NCBI GenBank assembly: GCA_036504875.1
Contig: DASXUK010000026.1
Span: 62,001-126,000 of the forward strand
Length of the DNA: 64,000 bases
Reading direction: 5' to 3'
Source: JACPFJ01 sp036504875
GTDB lineage: Bacteria; Desulfobacterota; Desulfuromonadia; Geobacterales; Pseudopelobacteraceae
Position 1 is the first letter of the stretch. Each line of letters starts with the position of its first letter. The position numbers and the translations under genes are program-made. This document shows positions 54,413 to 63,494 of this stretch, piece after piece. The notes below the pieces were generated by a model. It was not told the DNA's origin. It did no database searches and saw only the letters and a list, made by a program, of their open reading frames with translations.

Positions 54413-54778
54413 ATGGCAAATATTCTGATAGTTGATGATTCATCTACCATGCGAAAGATCATTTCTCGTTCGCTCAGGCAGGCAGGTCTGACCGTGGACG
54501 AAATTTTTGAGGCGGGTGACGGTATCGAGGGTTTGAGCGTAATCGCTTCAGGCAAAACGATTCACCTGATCCTTTCCGATATAAACATGCCCAACATGGA
54601 TGGGCTGGAATTCATCAAACAGGTCCGTGCCAATGGCAGTACTGTCCCCATCGTGATGATAACAACCGAGGGGGGCGAGGAGATTATCAAGGAGGCGATG
54701 CAAAGCGGCGCCAGCGACAGCATTAAAAAGCCTTTTACGCCCGAACAGCTGCAGGAGAAGCTAGGGACGCTCTTATGA
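54413..54778 (+). CDS. cheY: CheY-type single-domain response regulator
   Basis: A 121-residue receiver domain carrying the acidic pair Asp9-Asp10, the phospho-acceptor Asp in LILSDINMPNMDGLEF (near 57), Thr in MITTEG and the lysine in IKKPF. No output domain. CheY-P binds the flagellar switch (FliM/FliN). Here it is followed with an ATGA overlap by a CheX-type phosphatase, its likely antagonist, and the pair is the usual entry to this flagellar cluster. The ATG is preceded by AGAGGAGG. Expression may start in the AT-rich stretch 54300-54370, where no sharp promoter was picked out. Confidence 0.92.
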   Translation: MANILIVDDSSTMRKIISRSLRQAGLTVDEIFEAGDGIEGLSVIASGKTIHLILSDINMPNMDGLEFIKQVRANGSTVPIVMITTEGGEEIIKEAMQSGASDSIKKPFTPEQLQEKLGTLL

Positions 54779-55281
54779 GCCCAAATACAAGTATCGCGGG
54801 TTCCTGCACTTTTACTGAGGACCAGCTTGCCACTTATGTCATTGGTGCCACGAGAGAGGTATTCTCGACAATGGTGATGATGGATCCTGCAGATGATTAC
54901 CCGCTAAAGGAATCTGTAAATCGCTTTAAATGCAGTATCACAGGGATGGTCGGTTTTGCAGGAACTTACTCGGGGGTGATCTCGATTCATTGCCCAATTG
55001 CACTGGCTCTTAAAATCACCTCTAATATGCTTGGCGTAGAATGCGACGAGGTAAATGAAGACCTCAACGATGCTATTGGCGAGATCGCCAATATGCTGGG
55101 TGGAAATGTCAAACAGGTTCTGTCCAAGGGCGGTCTGGATGTCAAGCTTTCGATACCTACGGTTATCGCTGGAGAGGACTATACCGTCAATTCCCTTTCC
55201 GATAGCGATTGCGTAGTAATACCCTTTAATGTTGGTGATAACAAATTCATTGTCGGCCTGACCCTCAAAAAGGAAGATTGA
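54775..55281 (+). CDS. cheX: CheX-family chemotaxis phosphatase
   Basis: A 168-residue protein of the CheC/CheX/FliY phosphatase group. The active helix pattern E-x2-N is visible in DAIGEIANMLGG (Glu and Asn about 102 and 105), one copy only, the CheX pattern. It speeds up dephosphorylation of CheY-P. The ATGA overlap with the cheY gene couples their translation. A short hairpin-like sequence (55310-55323) lies before the next gene. Confidence 0.88.
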   Translation: MSPNTSIAGSCTFTEDQLATYVIGATREVFSTMVMMDPADDYPLKESVNRFKCSITGMVGFAGTYSGVISIHCPIALALKITSNMLGVECDEVNEDLNDAIGEIANMLGGNVKQVLSKGGLDVKLSIPTVIAGEDYTVNSLSDSDCVVIPFNVGDNKFIVGLTLKKED

Positions 55282-55359
55282 TTGGTAGTCTTTCTGTTTG
55301 TGACCCCATGTGCTAAAAAGCACCAATTCCAGATAGAATAATACGGAAAATCATTCACG

Positions 55360-56436
55360 ATGGATGGATATACCACCTTACATGAGATGCTGGAATCCGC
55401 CCTGAAGCAGGCTGGCGAAGAAAGCGGCATGCTTTTGGGGCAGGAACTCTCCATCGCCCTGTCTGATTCAGTTAAAACCTCCAAAAAAACATATTTTGGC
55501 GATCTGGATGATGGCTGCTTCGTTATCGGCGTGGATTCTCGCGAAGCGTACGGCGGCCAATTTTACCTGATATTCTCCCTGCGGGACGCTATTGTAATGA
55601 GTAGCATTCTTTTGGGTATTCCGCCGGCCCGCATTCAGGAAAAAAAGCGCCTGGCGATTATCGAAAATGACGATATAGATGCCTTTTCTGAAATCGCCAA
55701 TATGATTAACGGTTCTTTCAACAGCGTCTTTCAGAATACCCTTGCCAATAAAGTTCACCTCAAGCTGCTGACGCCTAAAAAATTCATTCCAGATATTGAT
55801 CAACTGACTGATGATGAGCCGCTTCCTGAGGGTGAGTTTCTCATGTTCCGCTCCAAGCTGGAGATGCCGGGCCAGGAGCTTAACCATCTGGATATCCTTA
55901 TACCGGTCGATTTAAGTAATCTATTCGATCCCCCTGCTGAGCTCCCGGCAGAGGAGAGCGTAGAGGAAGAGGGCACATCTTCGGATGCCGGAACTGCCCC
56001 GGCTGACGATTTGGAAGATAGTGATGACTCACAGAAAACCGGCGAACCAGGAGCAAGCGGAGTCGCCTGCATCGTAGTGCTGGAGGATGATGACGGTGAG
56101 CGTCGGCTGATGGCCGAAGCCGTTGAATTTACGGGCTATGAGGTGGTTGAGGCAACACTCAACGCAGACATAAAGGATCTATTTTCCGGTCGCAGTGTGC
56201 AGCTGGTTTTGATCGGTTCATTGGATGCCGATGACCGCGAACTGGCTGTTTGCATCAAGATAAACGCCCTTCGTCAGGATTCGCCGCCACCGATCATTAT
56301 GAGTGCTCAACGTTGGACACGTACAGCTGTTCTTAAAGCATTGAAATATGGAGCAAGAGATATTATTATCAAGCCTTGCGGTGGTGATGAGCTGGCTACC
56401 AAGGTGCGCAGATTCTGTAATCTGCCGGTGCAATGA
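55360..56436 (+). CDS. CheC/CheX-like domain fused to a receiver-like domain
   Basis: A 358-residue protein. Residues about 1-190 resemble the CheC/FliY fold, with the phosphatase-type helix DAFSEIANMINGSF (Glu and Asn about 111-115). An acidic Ser/Pro/Glu-rich linker spans 195-240. Residues about 242-358 look like a receiver domain (CIVVLEDDDGERRLM at the start, IIIKPCGG at the end), but the phospho-acceptor region reads VQLVLIGSLDADD with no Asp in the usual spot, so it may be an inactive receiver. The role is probably to bind or dephosphorylate CheY or another regulator at the motor. It lies 78 bases after cheX. Confidence 0.8.
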   Translation: MDGYTTLHEMLESALKQAGEESGMLLGQELSIALSDSVKTSKKTYFGDLDDGCFVIGVDSREAYGGQFYLIFSLRDAIVMSSILLGIPPARIQEKKRLAIIENDDIDAFSEIANMINGSFNSVFQNTLANKVHLKLLTPKKFIPDIDQLTDDEPLPEGEFLMFRSKLEMPGQELNHLDILIPVDLSNLFDPPAELPAEESVEEEGTSSDAGTAPADDLEDSDDSQKTGEPGASGVACIVVLEDDDGERRLMAEAVEFTGYEVVEATLNADIKDLFSGRSVQLVLIGSLDADDRELAVCIKINALRQDSPPPIIMSAQRWTRTAVLKALKYGARDIIIKPCGGDELATKVRRFCNLPVQ

Positions 56437-56474
56437 ATAACCAACCTGCGGCCCGATTTCCAGGGTGAATTCAT

Positions 56475-58652
56475 ATGCTTTTTAAAGACCTGCGCTTGAA
56501 AAAATATCTTTCAATAACAAAGACCCTGCTTGTCCTGGCGCTGGCAGGGTTTTTGCTGGTAATTTCACCTTTGCCTGCGCAGGCCTCCATTCCCAACCAT
56601 CTTTACCGGGTCGATATTCGTCCCAAGCAAAATTATACCAACATCACAGTCAGATTTGAAAATCCGCCCCAATATGAGCTGGCGACATTGCCCGGCAACA
56701 GATTGCGCCTGATTATCAAAGATACCGGTGGACCTCTTTTTAAAAAATTCCGGCGCTACTCCGACACCAATATTGGCGGGCTTGTTTTTTCTCGCCGGGG
56801 GACCAACTTCTTAATTACCTTTCAAATTGCATCTGGTGCTGGATGGCGAGATCGTCATCAGGAAGGCATAAGTGCTATTACACTGGATGTTGGCAAAACT
56901 TTTAACCCTGGGCCACCGCAACCTTTTATCAAAGGGCGCGAAAAGATATGGAGCGGCGTTGAAAAACTCGTGCGGGACTTTGATCCACCGCTTAAGGCGG
57001 AGATTCCTTTTATCCCAACTGATCGTACCATTCTTAAAAACATACTTGCAGATAATGACCAGCAGGCATTTTTGGCTGCTGAAGCCGCCCTTTATAAAGG
57101 CAGCCTGTCCGAGGCCGAAGAAGCGTTTGCCCAGTTTGCCGGCAAACAGGCCCCGATTAAATCCCTAGCTCTGTATCGGCTCGGTGAAACTCTTTACAAA
57201 CTACAAAAATATGCGCTGGCGCTCCAGGCTTTTCGTGAGGCAGAAAAGTTGTGGCCAGCCTATCTGAATTTTAATCCGGGTGTCACCTTTTGCTTTGGTG
57301 ACAGTATTGCTCGTAGTGGTGATCTTGCTGCCGGACGTAATCTGCTTGGCCGCATGATTTCAGGTCTGGCAGATAAAACCTACGCTCCTGCTCTACTTGT
57401 GCGTATGGCCGATATCCTTACCAGACAGGGTCATGAACAGGAAGCACTTGCTATATATCTTACAGTGGCAGCTAATCATAAGGACAGCAAAGCTGGTTTA
57501 CTGGCGCGCTTGCGTCTGGCTGACAGAGATTTTTTTCGTGCAAATCCATGGAACTATCATCATTTAAGTACGACATACAAGGATATCTCCAGTAACGGGG
57601 AAGATCTTGCCATACGTGAAGAATCCTTTTTTAAATCTGTTCTTCTTGAATGCATTCATGGTGAGTCATCAGAAGCTCTCCAACAGGTGGTGAAATTCCA
57701 AAAACGGTTCCCCCGCGGTATATATGCAACTGTTTGTCGGACCATTCGGGAGGTACTGGTAGCACAGGTTTACCTGGAAACGGCATGGGGAGATGCTGAT
57801 CCAGCCCAAAAGACGGCGGCATCTTTTTCATCCGCTGCATCTGGCGCTGGAACATCGGACAGGCCCGGTTTGATGCGGTTCGTCGAGGAGCATCAGGAAT
57901 ACCTGGCCGGCTGTATCGAACAAAAAGAATTCTTGCCAAGGGTTGTAAGTGCTTATGATGAGGCTGGTACGCCACTTGAGTTAATAAAATTTCTGTCCGG
58001 TTTGCAGGATCGACAGTGGGCTGCGCCCGGACTGCCGTTTATTTATGAGGAAATTGCAGATAAAGCCGATCTCCTGGGGGACTCAATTCTGGCGGAGAAA
58101 ACAATCCGCTCCTTTCTGGCGAAATTTTCCAACCATTCCAGAACGCGGGTGATGATGGAGCGGTTGGGAAGTCTGTATTTTGTTGACGGGAAACCTGAAA
58201 AGGCCAGAGACACCTTGGGGTGGTTGCTAAACAAAGGGGAGCATGCAGCTAAACCGGAAAGTTATTATTATTTGGGGCGGTCGTTTTGGAGTCAAAAACA
58301 GTACCCACAGACGACGAAGGCAATTGATCTTTTTCTGACGGCTACCTCTGTTAATGATAAAGAGCAGGTTCGCCGGCTGCCGGATGCCTATTTTTTAGCA
58401 GCCTCGGCCAGAGAAGCGAATGGCGATCGAAAAGGCGCCTTGCGCATGGTTGAAGCTGGCTTAAAGCTCCCAGCCAATGCGCGCACCGAAGAATTCATTT
58501 ACAAGGCCGGCCAGCTCAATCTTCTGGGTGGGCGCAAGCAACAGGCCCGCAGCTATTTTGAACAAAATATAAAGAATGGCAAGGATGCCGACTGGCGGAA
58601 AATTTCTCAGCAGGCACTGGATAGTATGAATACGAGCAGATCCAAAAATTAA
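56475..58652 (+). CDS. Exported TPR protein with AMIN-like N-terminus
   Basis: A 725-residue protein of the flagellar locus. A hydrophobic signal (LLVLALAGFLLVISPLPAQA) near 18-38 directs it to the periplasm or membrane. Residues about 45-145 resemble an AMIN-type beta domain (VDIRPKQNYTNITVRFEN). Residues about 195-720 contain scattered TPR-like helices (EEAFAQF, YRLGETLYKLQKYALAL, YYLGRSFWSQKQY). Conserved position between chemotaxis genes and flgB in Geobacter-type genomes suggests a part in flagellar basal body or P/L-ring environment, as an inference. The flgB promoter lies after it, so it may not be in the flgB transcript. Confidence 0.75.
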   Translation: MLFKDLRLKKYLSITKTLLVLALAGFLLVISPLPAQASIPNHLYRVDIRPKQNYTNITVRFENPPQYELATLPGNRLRLIIKDTGGPLFKKFRRYSDTNIGGLVFSRRGTNFLITFQIASGAGWRDRHQEGISAITLDVGKTFNPGPPQPFIKGREKIWSGVEKLVRDFDPPLKAEIPFIPTDRTILKNILADNDQQAFLAAEAALYKGSLSEAEEAFAQFAGKQAPIKSLALYRLGETLYKLQKYALALQAFREAEKLWPAYLNFNPGVTFCFGDSIARSGDLAAGRNLLGRMISGLADKTYAPALLVRMADILTRQGHEQEALAIYLTVAANHKDSKAGLLARLRLADRDFFRANPWNYHHLSTTYKDISSNGEDLAIREESFFKSVLLECIHGESSEALQQVVKFQKRFPRGIYATVCRTIREVLVAQVYLETAWGDADPAQKTAASFSSAASGAGTSDRPGLMRFVEEHQEYLAGCIEQKEFLPRVVSAYDEAGTPLELIKFLSGLQDRQWAAPGLPFIYEEIADKADLLGDSILAEKTIRSFLAKFSNHSRTRVMMERLGSLYFVDGKPEKARDTLGWLLNKGEHAAKPESYYYLGRSFWSQKQYPQTTKAIDLFLTATSVNDKEQVRRLPDAYFLAASAREANGDRKGALRMVEAGLKLPANARTEEFIYKAGQLNLLGGRKQQARSYFEQNIKNGKDADWRKISQQALDSMNTSRSKN

Positions 58653-58816
58653 ATATATTGTCAGTTTAATGACGTGTCAAAAGATGGACACAGGCAGTGG
58701 CCGCCTTTATCACAACGTTGGTAGTGTGCTGCAGCCACGAGGATGTTCTGTGCAGCTTTCCCCGGCTCCTGCTACTAGCAAGGGCTTATTCCTGTAGAGC
58801 CATTGATAACGGCAGT

Positions 58817-58831
58817 GGGTATGTATATTGC
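58817..58831 (+). promoter_or_regulatory. sigma-54-like promoter for flgB
   Basis: GGGTATG, four bases, TTGC gives GG and GC separated by exactly ten bases. Against the consensus TGGCACG-N4-TTGC, 8 of 11 positions match. Transcription would start near 58843, 21 bases before the flgB ATG. It fits control of early flagellar genes by a sigma-54 activator. Confidence 0.6.
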
Positions 58832-58863
58832 ATTAAACGAGAGTCGCGAAAGGGGATACAGCC

Positions 58864-59283
58864 ATGCCGGTCGATGGAATCTTTAACACAACAGTTAATC
58901 TGCTCGGAAAAAGTATCGATTTGCGTGCTAAAAACCAGAATCTGATCGCCTCTAATGTTGCCAATGCCGAAACCCCTAATTATATTCCTAAAGCGCTTGC
59001 TTTTGAGGATGAATTGCAAGGGGCGCTCAAGGGCGGGAAGGGCGGTACTGCTCTGACCAACCCCCGTCATCTGCCATTGAAGGGTTCCGGTTCCCGATTA
59101 CAATCGGTGACCGGTCATGTAGTTGAGACCCCTGCCAAGACTCCGGGCAAAGATGGTAATGCGGTTGAGCTGGAAAATGAAATGACTAAAATGGCTGAAA
59201 ATCAGATTATGTATAATGCATCGGTTCAGATTCTGACCAGGCAGTTTGGCGAGCTTCGTACTGCACTTAAAGAGGGTAGATAA
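58864..59283 (+). CDS. flgB: Flagellar proximal rod protein FlgB
   Basis: A 139-residue rod protein, the first axial part outside the MS ring. N-terminal NLLGKSIDLRAKNQNLIASN-type helix with the ANAET motif (about 35-40), and the C-terminal helical region NEMTKMAENQIMYNASVQIL. It is exported by the flagellar type III apparatus and has no signal peptide. AAGGGG lies before the ATG. It heads the operon flgB-flgC-fliE-fliF-fliG-fliH-fliI; the stop overlaps the flgC start by one base. Confidence 0.95.
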   Translation: MPVDGIFNTTVNLLGKSIDLRAKNQNLIASNVANAETPNYIPKALAFEDELQGALKGGKGGTALTNPRHLPLKGSGSRLQSVTGHVVETPAKTPGKDGNAVELENEMTKMAENQIMYNASVQILTRQFGELRTALKEGR

Positions 59284-59720
59284 TGGATTTTTTTAGCTCG
59301 ATGAATGTGAGTGCTTCGGCCTTGTCAGCCGAGAGAACCCGGATGAACCTGATCTCCAGCAATTTGGCTAATGCCAATGCTACCAGGACGCCGGAGGGTG
59401 GCCCGTATAAGCGTAAAGATGCGATTTTTACAGCCACACCTGTGGAAAAGCGCTTTGATCGTGCGCTCAGCAAGGCTACCGGCCAGGATGTGCGGCAGGT
59501 GGAGGTTATGCAGATAACCGAAGATCAGAATCAGCCGCGGATGCAGTATGATCCCAGTCATCCTGATGCTAATCCCCAAGGGTATGTTGCCATGCCAAAT
59601 GTAAATGTGGTCGAGGAAATGGCGGATATGATCAATGCTACCCGCACTTATGAGGCCAATGTGACCGCGGTGCAGGCGGCCAAAAGCATGGCGCTCAAAA
59701 CTCTGGAAATCAGTAAATAG
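59283..59720 (+). CDS. flgC: Flagellar proximal rod protein FlgC
   Basis: A 145-residue rod protein with the flg_bb_rod N-terminus (SASALSAERTRMNLISSNLANANATRTPEGGPY-like motif, split about residues 9-41) and the C-terminal FlgC signature GYVAMPNVNVVEEMADMINA. It stacks on FlgB in the rod. The ATG overlaps the flgB stop (TAATG). The next gene, fliE, lies 19 bases on. Confidence 0.95.
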   Translation: MDFFSSMNVSASALSAERTRMNLISSNLANANATRTPEGGPYKRKDAIFTATPVEKRFDRALSKATGQDVRQVEVMQITEDQNQPRMQYDPSHPDANPQGYVAMPNVNVVEEMADMINATRTYEANVTAVQAAKSMALKTLEISK

Positions 59721-59739
59721 AATTATTTAGGGGGCAAAT

Positions 59740-60039
59740 GTGGAACTAAAAGGCATTGAAAGTGGGCTCGGCATTGGCAAATCATTTGAAATTGCAACCC
59801 CCAAGTCTTCCTCACCAGTAGAAGGAGCGGGTAAATTTTTCACTGAGCTGGTTTCAAAGGTAAACGATCTCCAGACACAGTCGGAAAAGTCAATACAAGC
59901 TCTTGCCAGTGGTGAGAATAAGAATCTGCACGAAGTAATGATTTCTATGGAAAAAGCCAGCATCTCCTTCCAGTTTATGTCGTCGGTGCGCAACAAGGCC
60001 CTGGAGGCGTACCAGGAAGTTATGCGTATGCAGGTATAA
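59740..60039 (+). CDS. fliE: Flagellar hook-basal body complex protein FliE
   Basis: A 99-residue protein that joins the MS ring to the rod and is the first substrate of flagellar export. The C-terminal FliE pattern is clear: MISMEKASISFQFMSSVRNK followed by LEAYQEVMRMQV. The start is GTG with AGGGGGC seven bases upstream. The gene is between flgC and fliF as in many bacteria. Confidence 0.93.
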   Translation: MELKGIESGLGIGKSFEIATPKSSSPVEGAGKFFTELVSKVNDLQTQSEKSIQALASGENKNLHEVMISMEKASISFQFMSSVRNKALEAYQEVMRMQV

Positions 60040-60119
60040 AAACGGTCGATGTGATGCAGAGCCGGTTGTTGAAAAGTTTGATCCCCAGTTACCTGCCGAA
60101 AGGATGAGCCAACCGAACA

Positions 60120-61706
60120 ATGCCTGAAGGATTGAATAGAATTATAGAGCCTTTTATGGTCTTGTCCCCTGGCAAGCGCATGCTGATTGCCGGTGTGGCA
60201 TTCCTGTCAATAGTGGCATTCGCCGTACTGATTCTGGTTGCCAATCGCACCGACTATCGACCCCTCTTTACTAATCTGACCACAGAAGATGCCGGTGAGA
60301 TAGTCAAAAAATTGAAGGAGGCCAAGACCCCTTATCAGATAACAGCTGACGGAAAGGGTATTCTGGTCCCATCTGATAAGGTTTATGAACTGCGACTCTC
60401 CATGGCGACCGAGGGCCTGCCGCAAGGGGGCGGGGTTGGTTTTGAGATCTTTGACCGAAAAAACTTCGGCATGACCGAGTTTGTCCAAAAGCTTAACTAC
60501 CAGCGTGCCCTTCAAGGCGAGCTCTCCCGCACTGTCTCCCAAATTAATGGAGTTGAACAAGCACGTATCCACCTGGTAATCCCCGAAAAATCTCTATTTA
60601 AAGAAAACGAAAAACCGGCCACCGCTTCTGTTGTCCTCAAGATGAAATCCAACCGTTCCCTGCGTGAGAATGAGGTTCAGGGGGTAGTGCACCTGATAGC
60701 TTCCTCTATCGAGGGGATGGATCCTGATCATGTGACTGTTATGGATAGCCGCGGGAAAATCCTCAGCAAGGGGAACGGTTCTTCTGATCCGGCAGCCAAG
60801 ATGACCTCCGCCATGCAGGAGACGCAAAGAGGTTATGAAAAGAATGTTGAGGAACGGATCCAGTCGCTTCTAGACCGCATTGTAGGTTCTGGAAAATCAG
60901 TGGCACGTGTTTCGGCCGCATTTGATTTCAAACAGGTCGAACGGGTTGAAGAAAAATTCGACCCTGAAAGTATCGCCGTCAGAAGCGAACAGCGCACTGA
61001 AGAGAAAGGTGCCTCCACAACTAACGCCTCAGGTGTTCCCGGGGTGCAGACGAATCTGGGGCGTACCACTCCAGGCGCTTCAAACTCGGGTGGCGGATCA
61101 AAAAATGACGAAACCCTCAACTACGAGGTTAGCCGTTCCACAGCCAAGATCATCGAGCCGGTTGGTGCGCTCAGCAAGATATCAGTTGCTGTGCTGGTGG
61201 ATGGCAAATATGAGGTGCCGGCTGCCGTAAAGGAAGGTCAGGCTGTAAAAGCTAAATATATCCCCCGGTCTCCTGATGATCTGCAGAAGATCGAGATTCT
61301 GGTAAAAAGTGCAGTTGGCTTCAATGCCGAGCGCGGCGATCAACTGACTGTCCAGAATATACCCTTTCAGGATACCGGTGATGCCGGCGACGTAGAGAGC
61401 AACAAGTGGTGGAATAATCCCTTCTTCATGTCCCTATTTAAAAACCTGCTGATCGGGCTTGGTTTTCTGGCGCTCATCCTCTTTGTCATCCGTCCGCTTT
61501 TAAGCTCACTCAAGCTAATTCGCCCGCCTATGCTTGAAGCACTTGAACCGATCCACCACGAAGCTGGCGATAAACTTACTGCTTCCGAACGGGCCCAGAT
61601 TTCCATGCAGATGGCCGAACAGCAGGGCTTGATTGATCAGGCAAAAAAAGACCCTTATCAGGTTGCTCAAATTCTTCAGAATTGGCTTGGAGAAGATTCC
61701 AAATAA
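60120..61706 (+). CDS. fliF: Flagellar MS-ring protein FliF
   Basis: A 528-residue inner-membrane protein forming the MS ring. Transmembrane helices lie near 20-42 and 436-458. The YscJ/RBM domains lie in between (about 50-220), with GVGFEIFDRKNFGMTEFVQK, the classic FliF signature, near 100-120. A disordered Thr/Ser/Gly-rich stretch covers about 300-335. The cytoplasmic tail (460-528) binds FliG. The start ATG at 60120 is preceded by a GGATGAGCC region, a weak ribosome site; translation may depend on fliE. Confidence 0.95.
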   Translation: MPEGLNRIIEPFMVLSPGKRMLIAGVAFLSIVAFAVLILVANRTDYRPLFTNLTTEDAGEIVKKLKEAKTPYQITADGKGILVPSDKVYELRLSMATEGLPQGGGVGFEIFDRKNFGMTEFVQKLNYQRALQGELSRTVSQINGVEQARIHLVIPEKSLFKENEKPATASVVLKMKSNRSLRENEVQGVVHLIASSIEGMDPDHVTVMDSRGKILSKGNGSSDPAAKMTSAMQETQRGYEKNVEERIQSLLDRIVGSGKSVARVSAAFDFKQVERVEEKFDPESIAVRSEQRTEEKGASTTNASGVPGVQTNLGRTTPGASNSGGGSKNDETLNYEVSRSTAKIIEPVGALSKISVAVLVDGKYEVPAAVKEGQAVKAKYIPRSPDDLQKIEILVKSAVGFNAERGDQLTVQNIPFQDTGDAGDVESNKWWNNPFFMSLFKNLLIGLGFLALILFVIRPLLSSLKLIRPPMLEALEPIHHEAGDKLTASERAQISMQMAEQQGLIDQAKKDPYQVAQILQNWLGEDSK

Positions 61707-61742
61707 TCAAGCAGCGGTTTTAGCTGTATAAGCAGGGATATT

Positions 61743-62735
61743 ATGAATGGTGCCGATAAAGCAGCCATACTGCTCCTATACCTGGGTAATGAAGTTACCA
61801 GCAAGGTATATGAGCATATGGACGATGATGAAATCAAAAAGATAAGCAAAAGCATGGCCAAACTCGGCCATGTCCCTCGCAGTACTATTATGGACGTAGT
61901 TGAGGATTTCACCACAGTCATCAATCCCGAATCGGGTATTTTTTCCCAAGGGGATGAGTTTGTCCGTAAATTACTCGAAAAAGCTCTCGGACCGGCCAAG
62001 GCTGAAATGCTTATGGAAGAGTTACAGGCGTCCAGCTATGGCGATCTGGTGGACATCCTGGCCAACATGGATTCCAAAAGTATTGCCAATTTCCTTTCTC
62101 AGGAACATCCCCAAACCATTGCCGTTATCCTGGCCAAGCTCAAGTCAAAGCAAACCAGCGAGATCATCAGTCTGCTCCCTCCCGAGCTGCAGGCAGAGGT
62201 TGTTCTGCGTATTGCCGATGTGGAGCAAGTTTCGCCTGAGATTCTCCAGGAAATTGACGATGTGATGAAGAAGGAGATTAAGTCGATGGGCGGTACGGCG
62301 CGCTACAAGGTGGGCGGCGTCGAAAAGGTAGTTGATATGTTCAACCACTTCGACCGCAGCAAGGAAAAGCAGATCCTTGATAAATTAGATGTACTCAGTC
62401 CCCCGCTGGCGGAGATTATTCGCAAGCATCTCTTCACCTTCGAAGATATCTTCAGGCTTGACGACCGGAGTATCCAGTCAATCATGCGCGAAGTCAGCAA
62501 TGACACCCTTACACTTGCTATGAAAACCTCACCGGATGATGTCAAGGATAAGATCTTCAAGAACATTTCCAGCCGTGCCGCCGAAATGATTAAGGAGGAC
62601 CTGGAGGTAATGGGCCCGGTCCGACTTTCGGATGTGGAGAAGGCCCAATCCGAAATTATAAAAATAGTACGCAAAATGGAGGAAGAGGGCAAGGTTGTTC
62701 TGGCCGGTCGCGGAGGAGACGATGTCCTCGTCTAA
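61743..62735 (+). CDS. fliG: Flagellar motor switch protein FliG
   Basis: A 330-residue rotor protein that binds FliF, FliM and the stator. The N-terminal domain begins NGADKAAILLLYLGNEVTSK; the middle domain carries the EHPQTIAVIL motif near 119 to bind FliM; the C-terminal domain has the charged torque helix (about 275-300) with FEDIFRLDDRSIQ. All are normal for the family. AGGGAT lies before the ATG. It overlaps fliH by 14 bases. Confidence 0.96.
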   Translation: MNGADKAAILLLYLGNEVTSKVYEHMDDDEIKKISKSMAKLGHVPRSTIMDVVEDFTTVINPESGIFSQGDEFVRKLLEKALGPAKAEMLMEELQASSYGDLVDILANMDSKSIANFLSQEHPQTIAVILAKLKSKQTSEIISLLPPELQAEVVLRIADVEQVSPEILQEIDDVMKKEIKSMGGTARYKVGGVEKVVDMFNHFDRSKEKQILDKLDVLSPPLAEIIRKHLFTFEDIFRLDDRSIQSIMREVSNDTLTLAMKTSPDDVKDKIFKNISSRAAEMIKEDLEVMGPVRLSDVEKAQSEIIKIVRKMEEEGKVVLAGRGGDDVLV

Positions 62736-63477
62736 CATTATCAAGGCAACTCAGCTTGAGGTCCAGGGGTTATCGGAGTTTGACTTTCAACCGATTACTC
62801 AAATTTTTTGTGATGTAAAACAGGATGGGAACGCCGGATTCCTGCCGATGGCCCTGTTCGACCCCTCCGAGTTAACCGGTAATCTCCTTGCAGACCAGGA
62901 GGCCGCGCAGGAGGCCGTACAGGAGGAACCTGCCGGAATCTTTTTGTCCGAGGAAGACCTTGACCAGAGACTGCGTGAATCCTTTCAGGGGGGCCTTGTA
63001 GAAGGTAAAAACCTGGCTGAAAGAGGTTTACTGAACGTGTTCAGGTCTTTGCGTTCAGCAGCAGAAGATATTCATGCTCTGCGCGAGAAGGTCATGCGCC
63101 AATCCGAGGATGACATAATCAATTTGATCATGATGGTGGCGCGCAAGGTTATCCTACGCGAGGTAACCCAGGACCGACATATACTTTCCGAGGTGATTAG
63201 GGCCGCTATCTCCGATGTTTCAACCCGCGACGAAATTACCATCCGACTAAACCCGGATGACCATGCTCTGGTCACCTCAAATCCGGATGAATACTTGCGT
63301 AAAGAGCTCTTAACGGACAGAATGCAGCTGAAGGCCGATACCGCAGTGCTGCCGGGAAGTTGCCAGATTGATACTGAAATGGGCACCATCGATGCTGGCA
63401 TTGATGCGCAGTTGGACGAGATTTTTCGGCACCTGCTGGAGCAACGTGGCCTTTCTGCAGATGCCTCAGGCGTCTAG
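62722..63477 (+). CDS. fliH: Flagellar export ATPase regulator FliH
   Basis: A 251-residue protein that holds the FliI ATPase inactive and delivers it to the export gate. The front half is acidic and helical (about 60-110, with Ala/Glu-rich repeats), and the back half shows FliH/HrpE features: IMMVARKVILREVTQDRHIL and ADTAVLPGSCQIDTEMGTID near the end. The ATG at 62722 has GGAGGA directly upstream; a TTG nine codons earlier is a less likely start. It overlaps fliG and lies just before fliI. Confidence 0.92.
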   Translation: MSSSNIIKATQLEVQGLSEFDFQPITQIFCDVKQDGNAGFLPMALFDPSELTGNLLADQEAAQEAVQEEPAGIFLSEEDLDQRLRESFQGGLVEGKNLAERGLLNVFRSLRSAAEDIHALREKVMRQSEDDIINLIMMVARKVILREVTQDRHILSEVIRAAISDVSTRDEITIRLNPDDHALVTSNPDEYLRKELLTDRMQLKADTAVLPGSCQIDTEMGTIDAGIDAQLDEIFRHLLEQRGLSADASGV

Positions 63478-63494
63478 AACATGGGGATTTTAAC

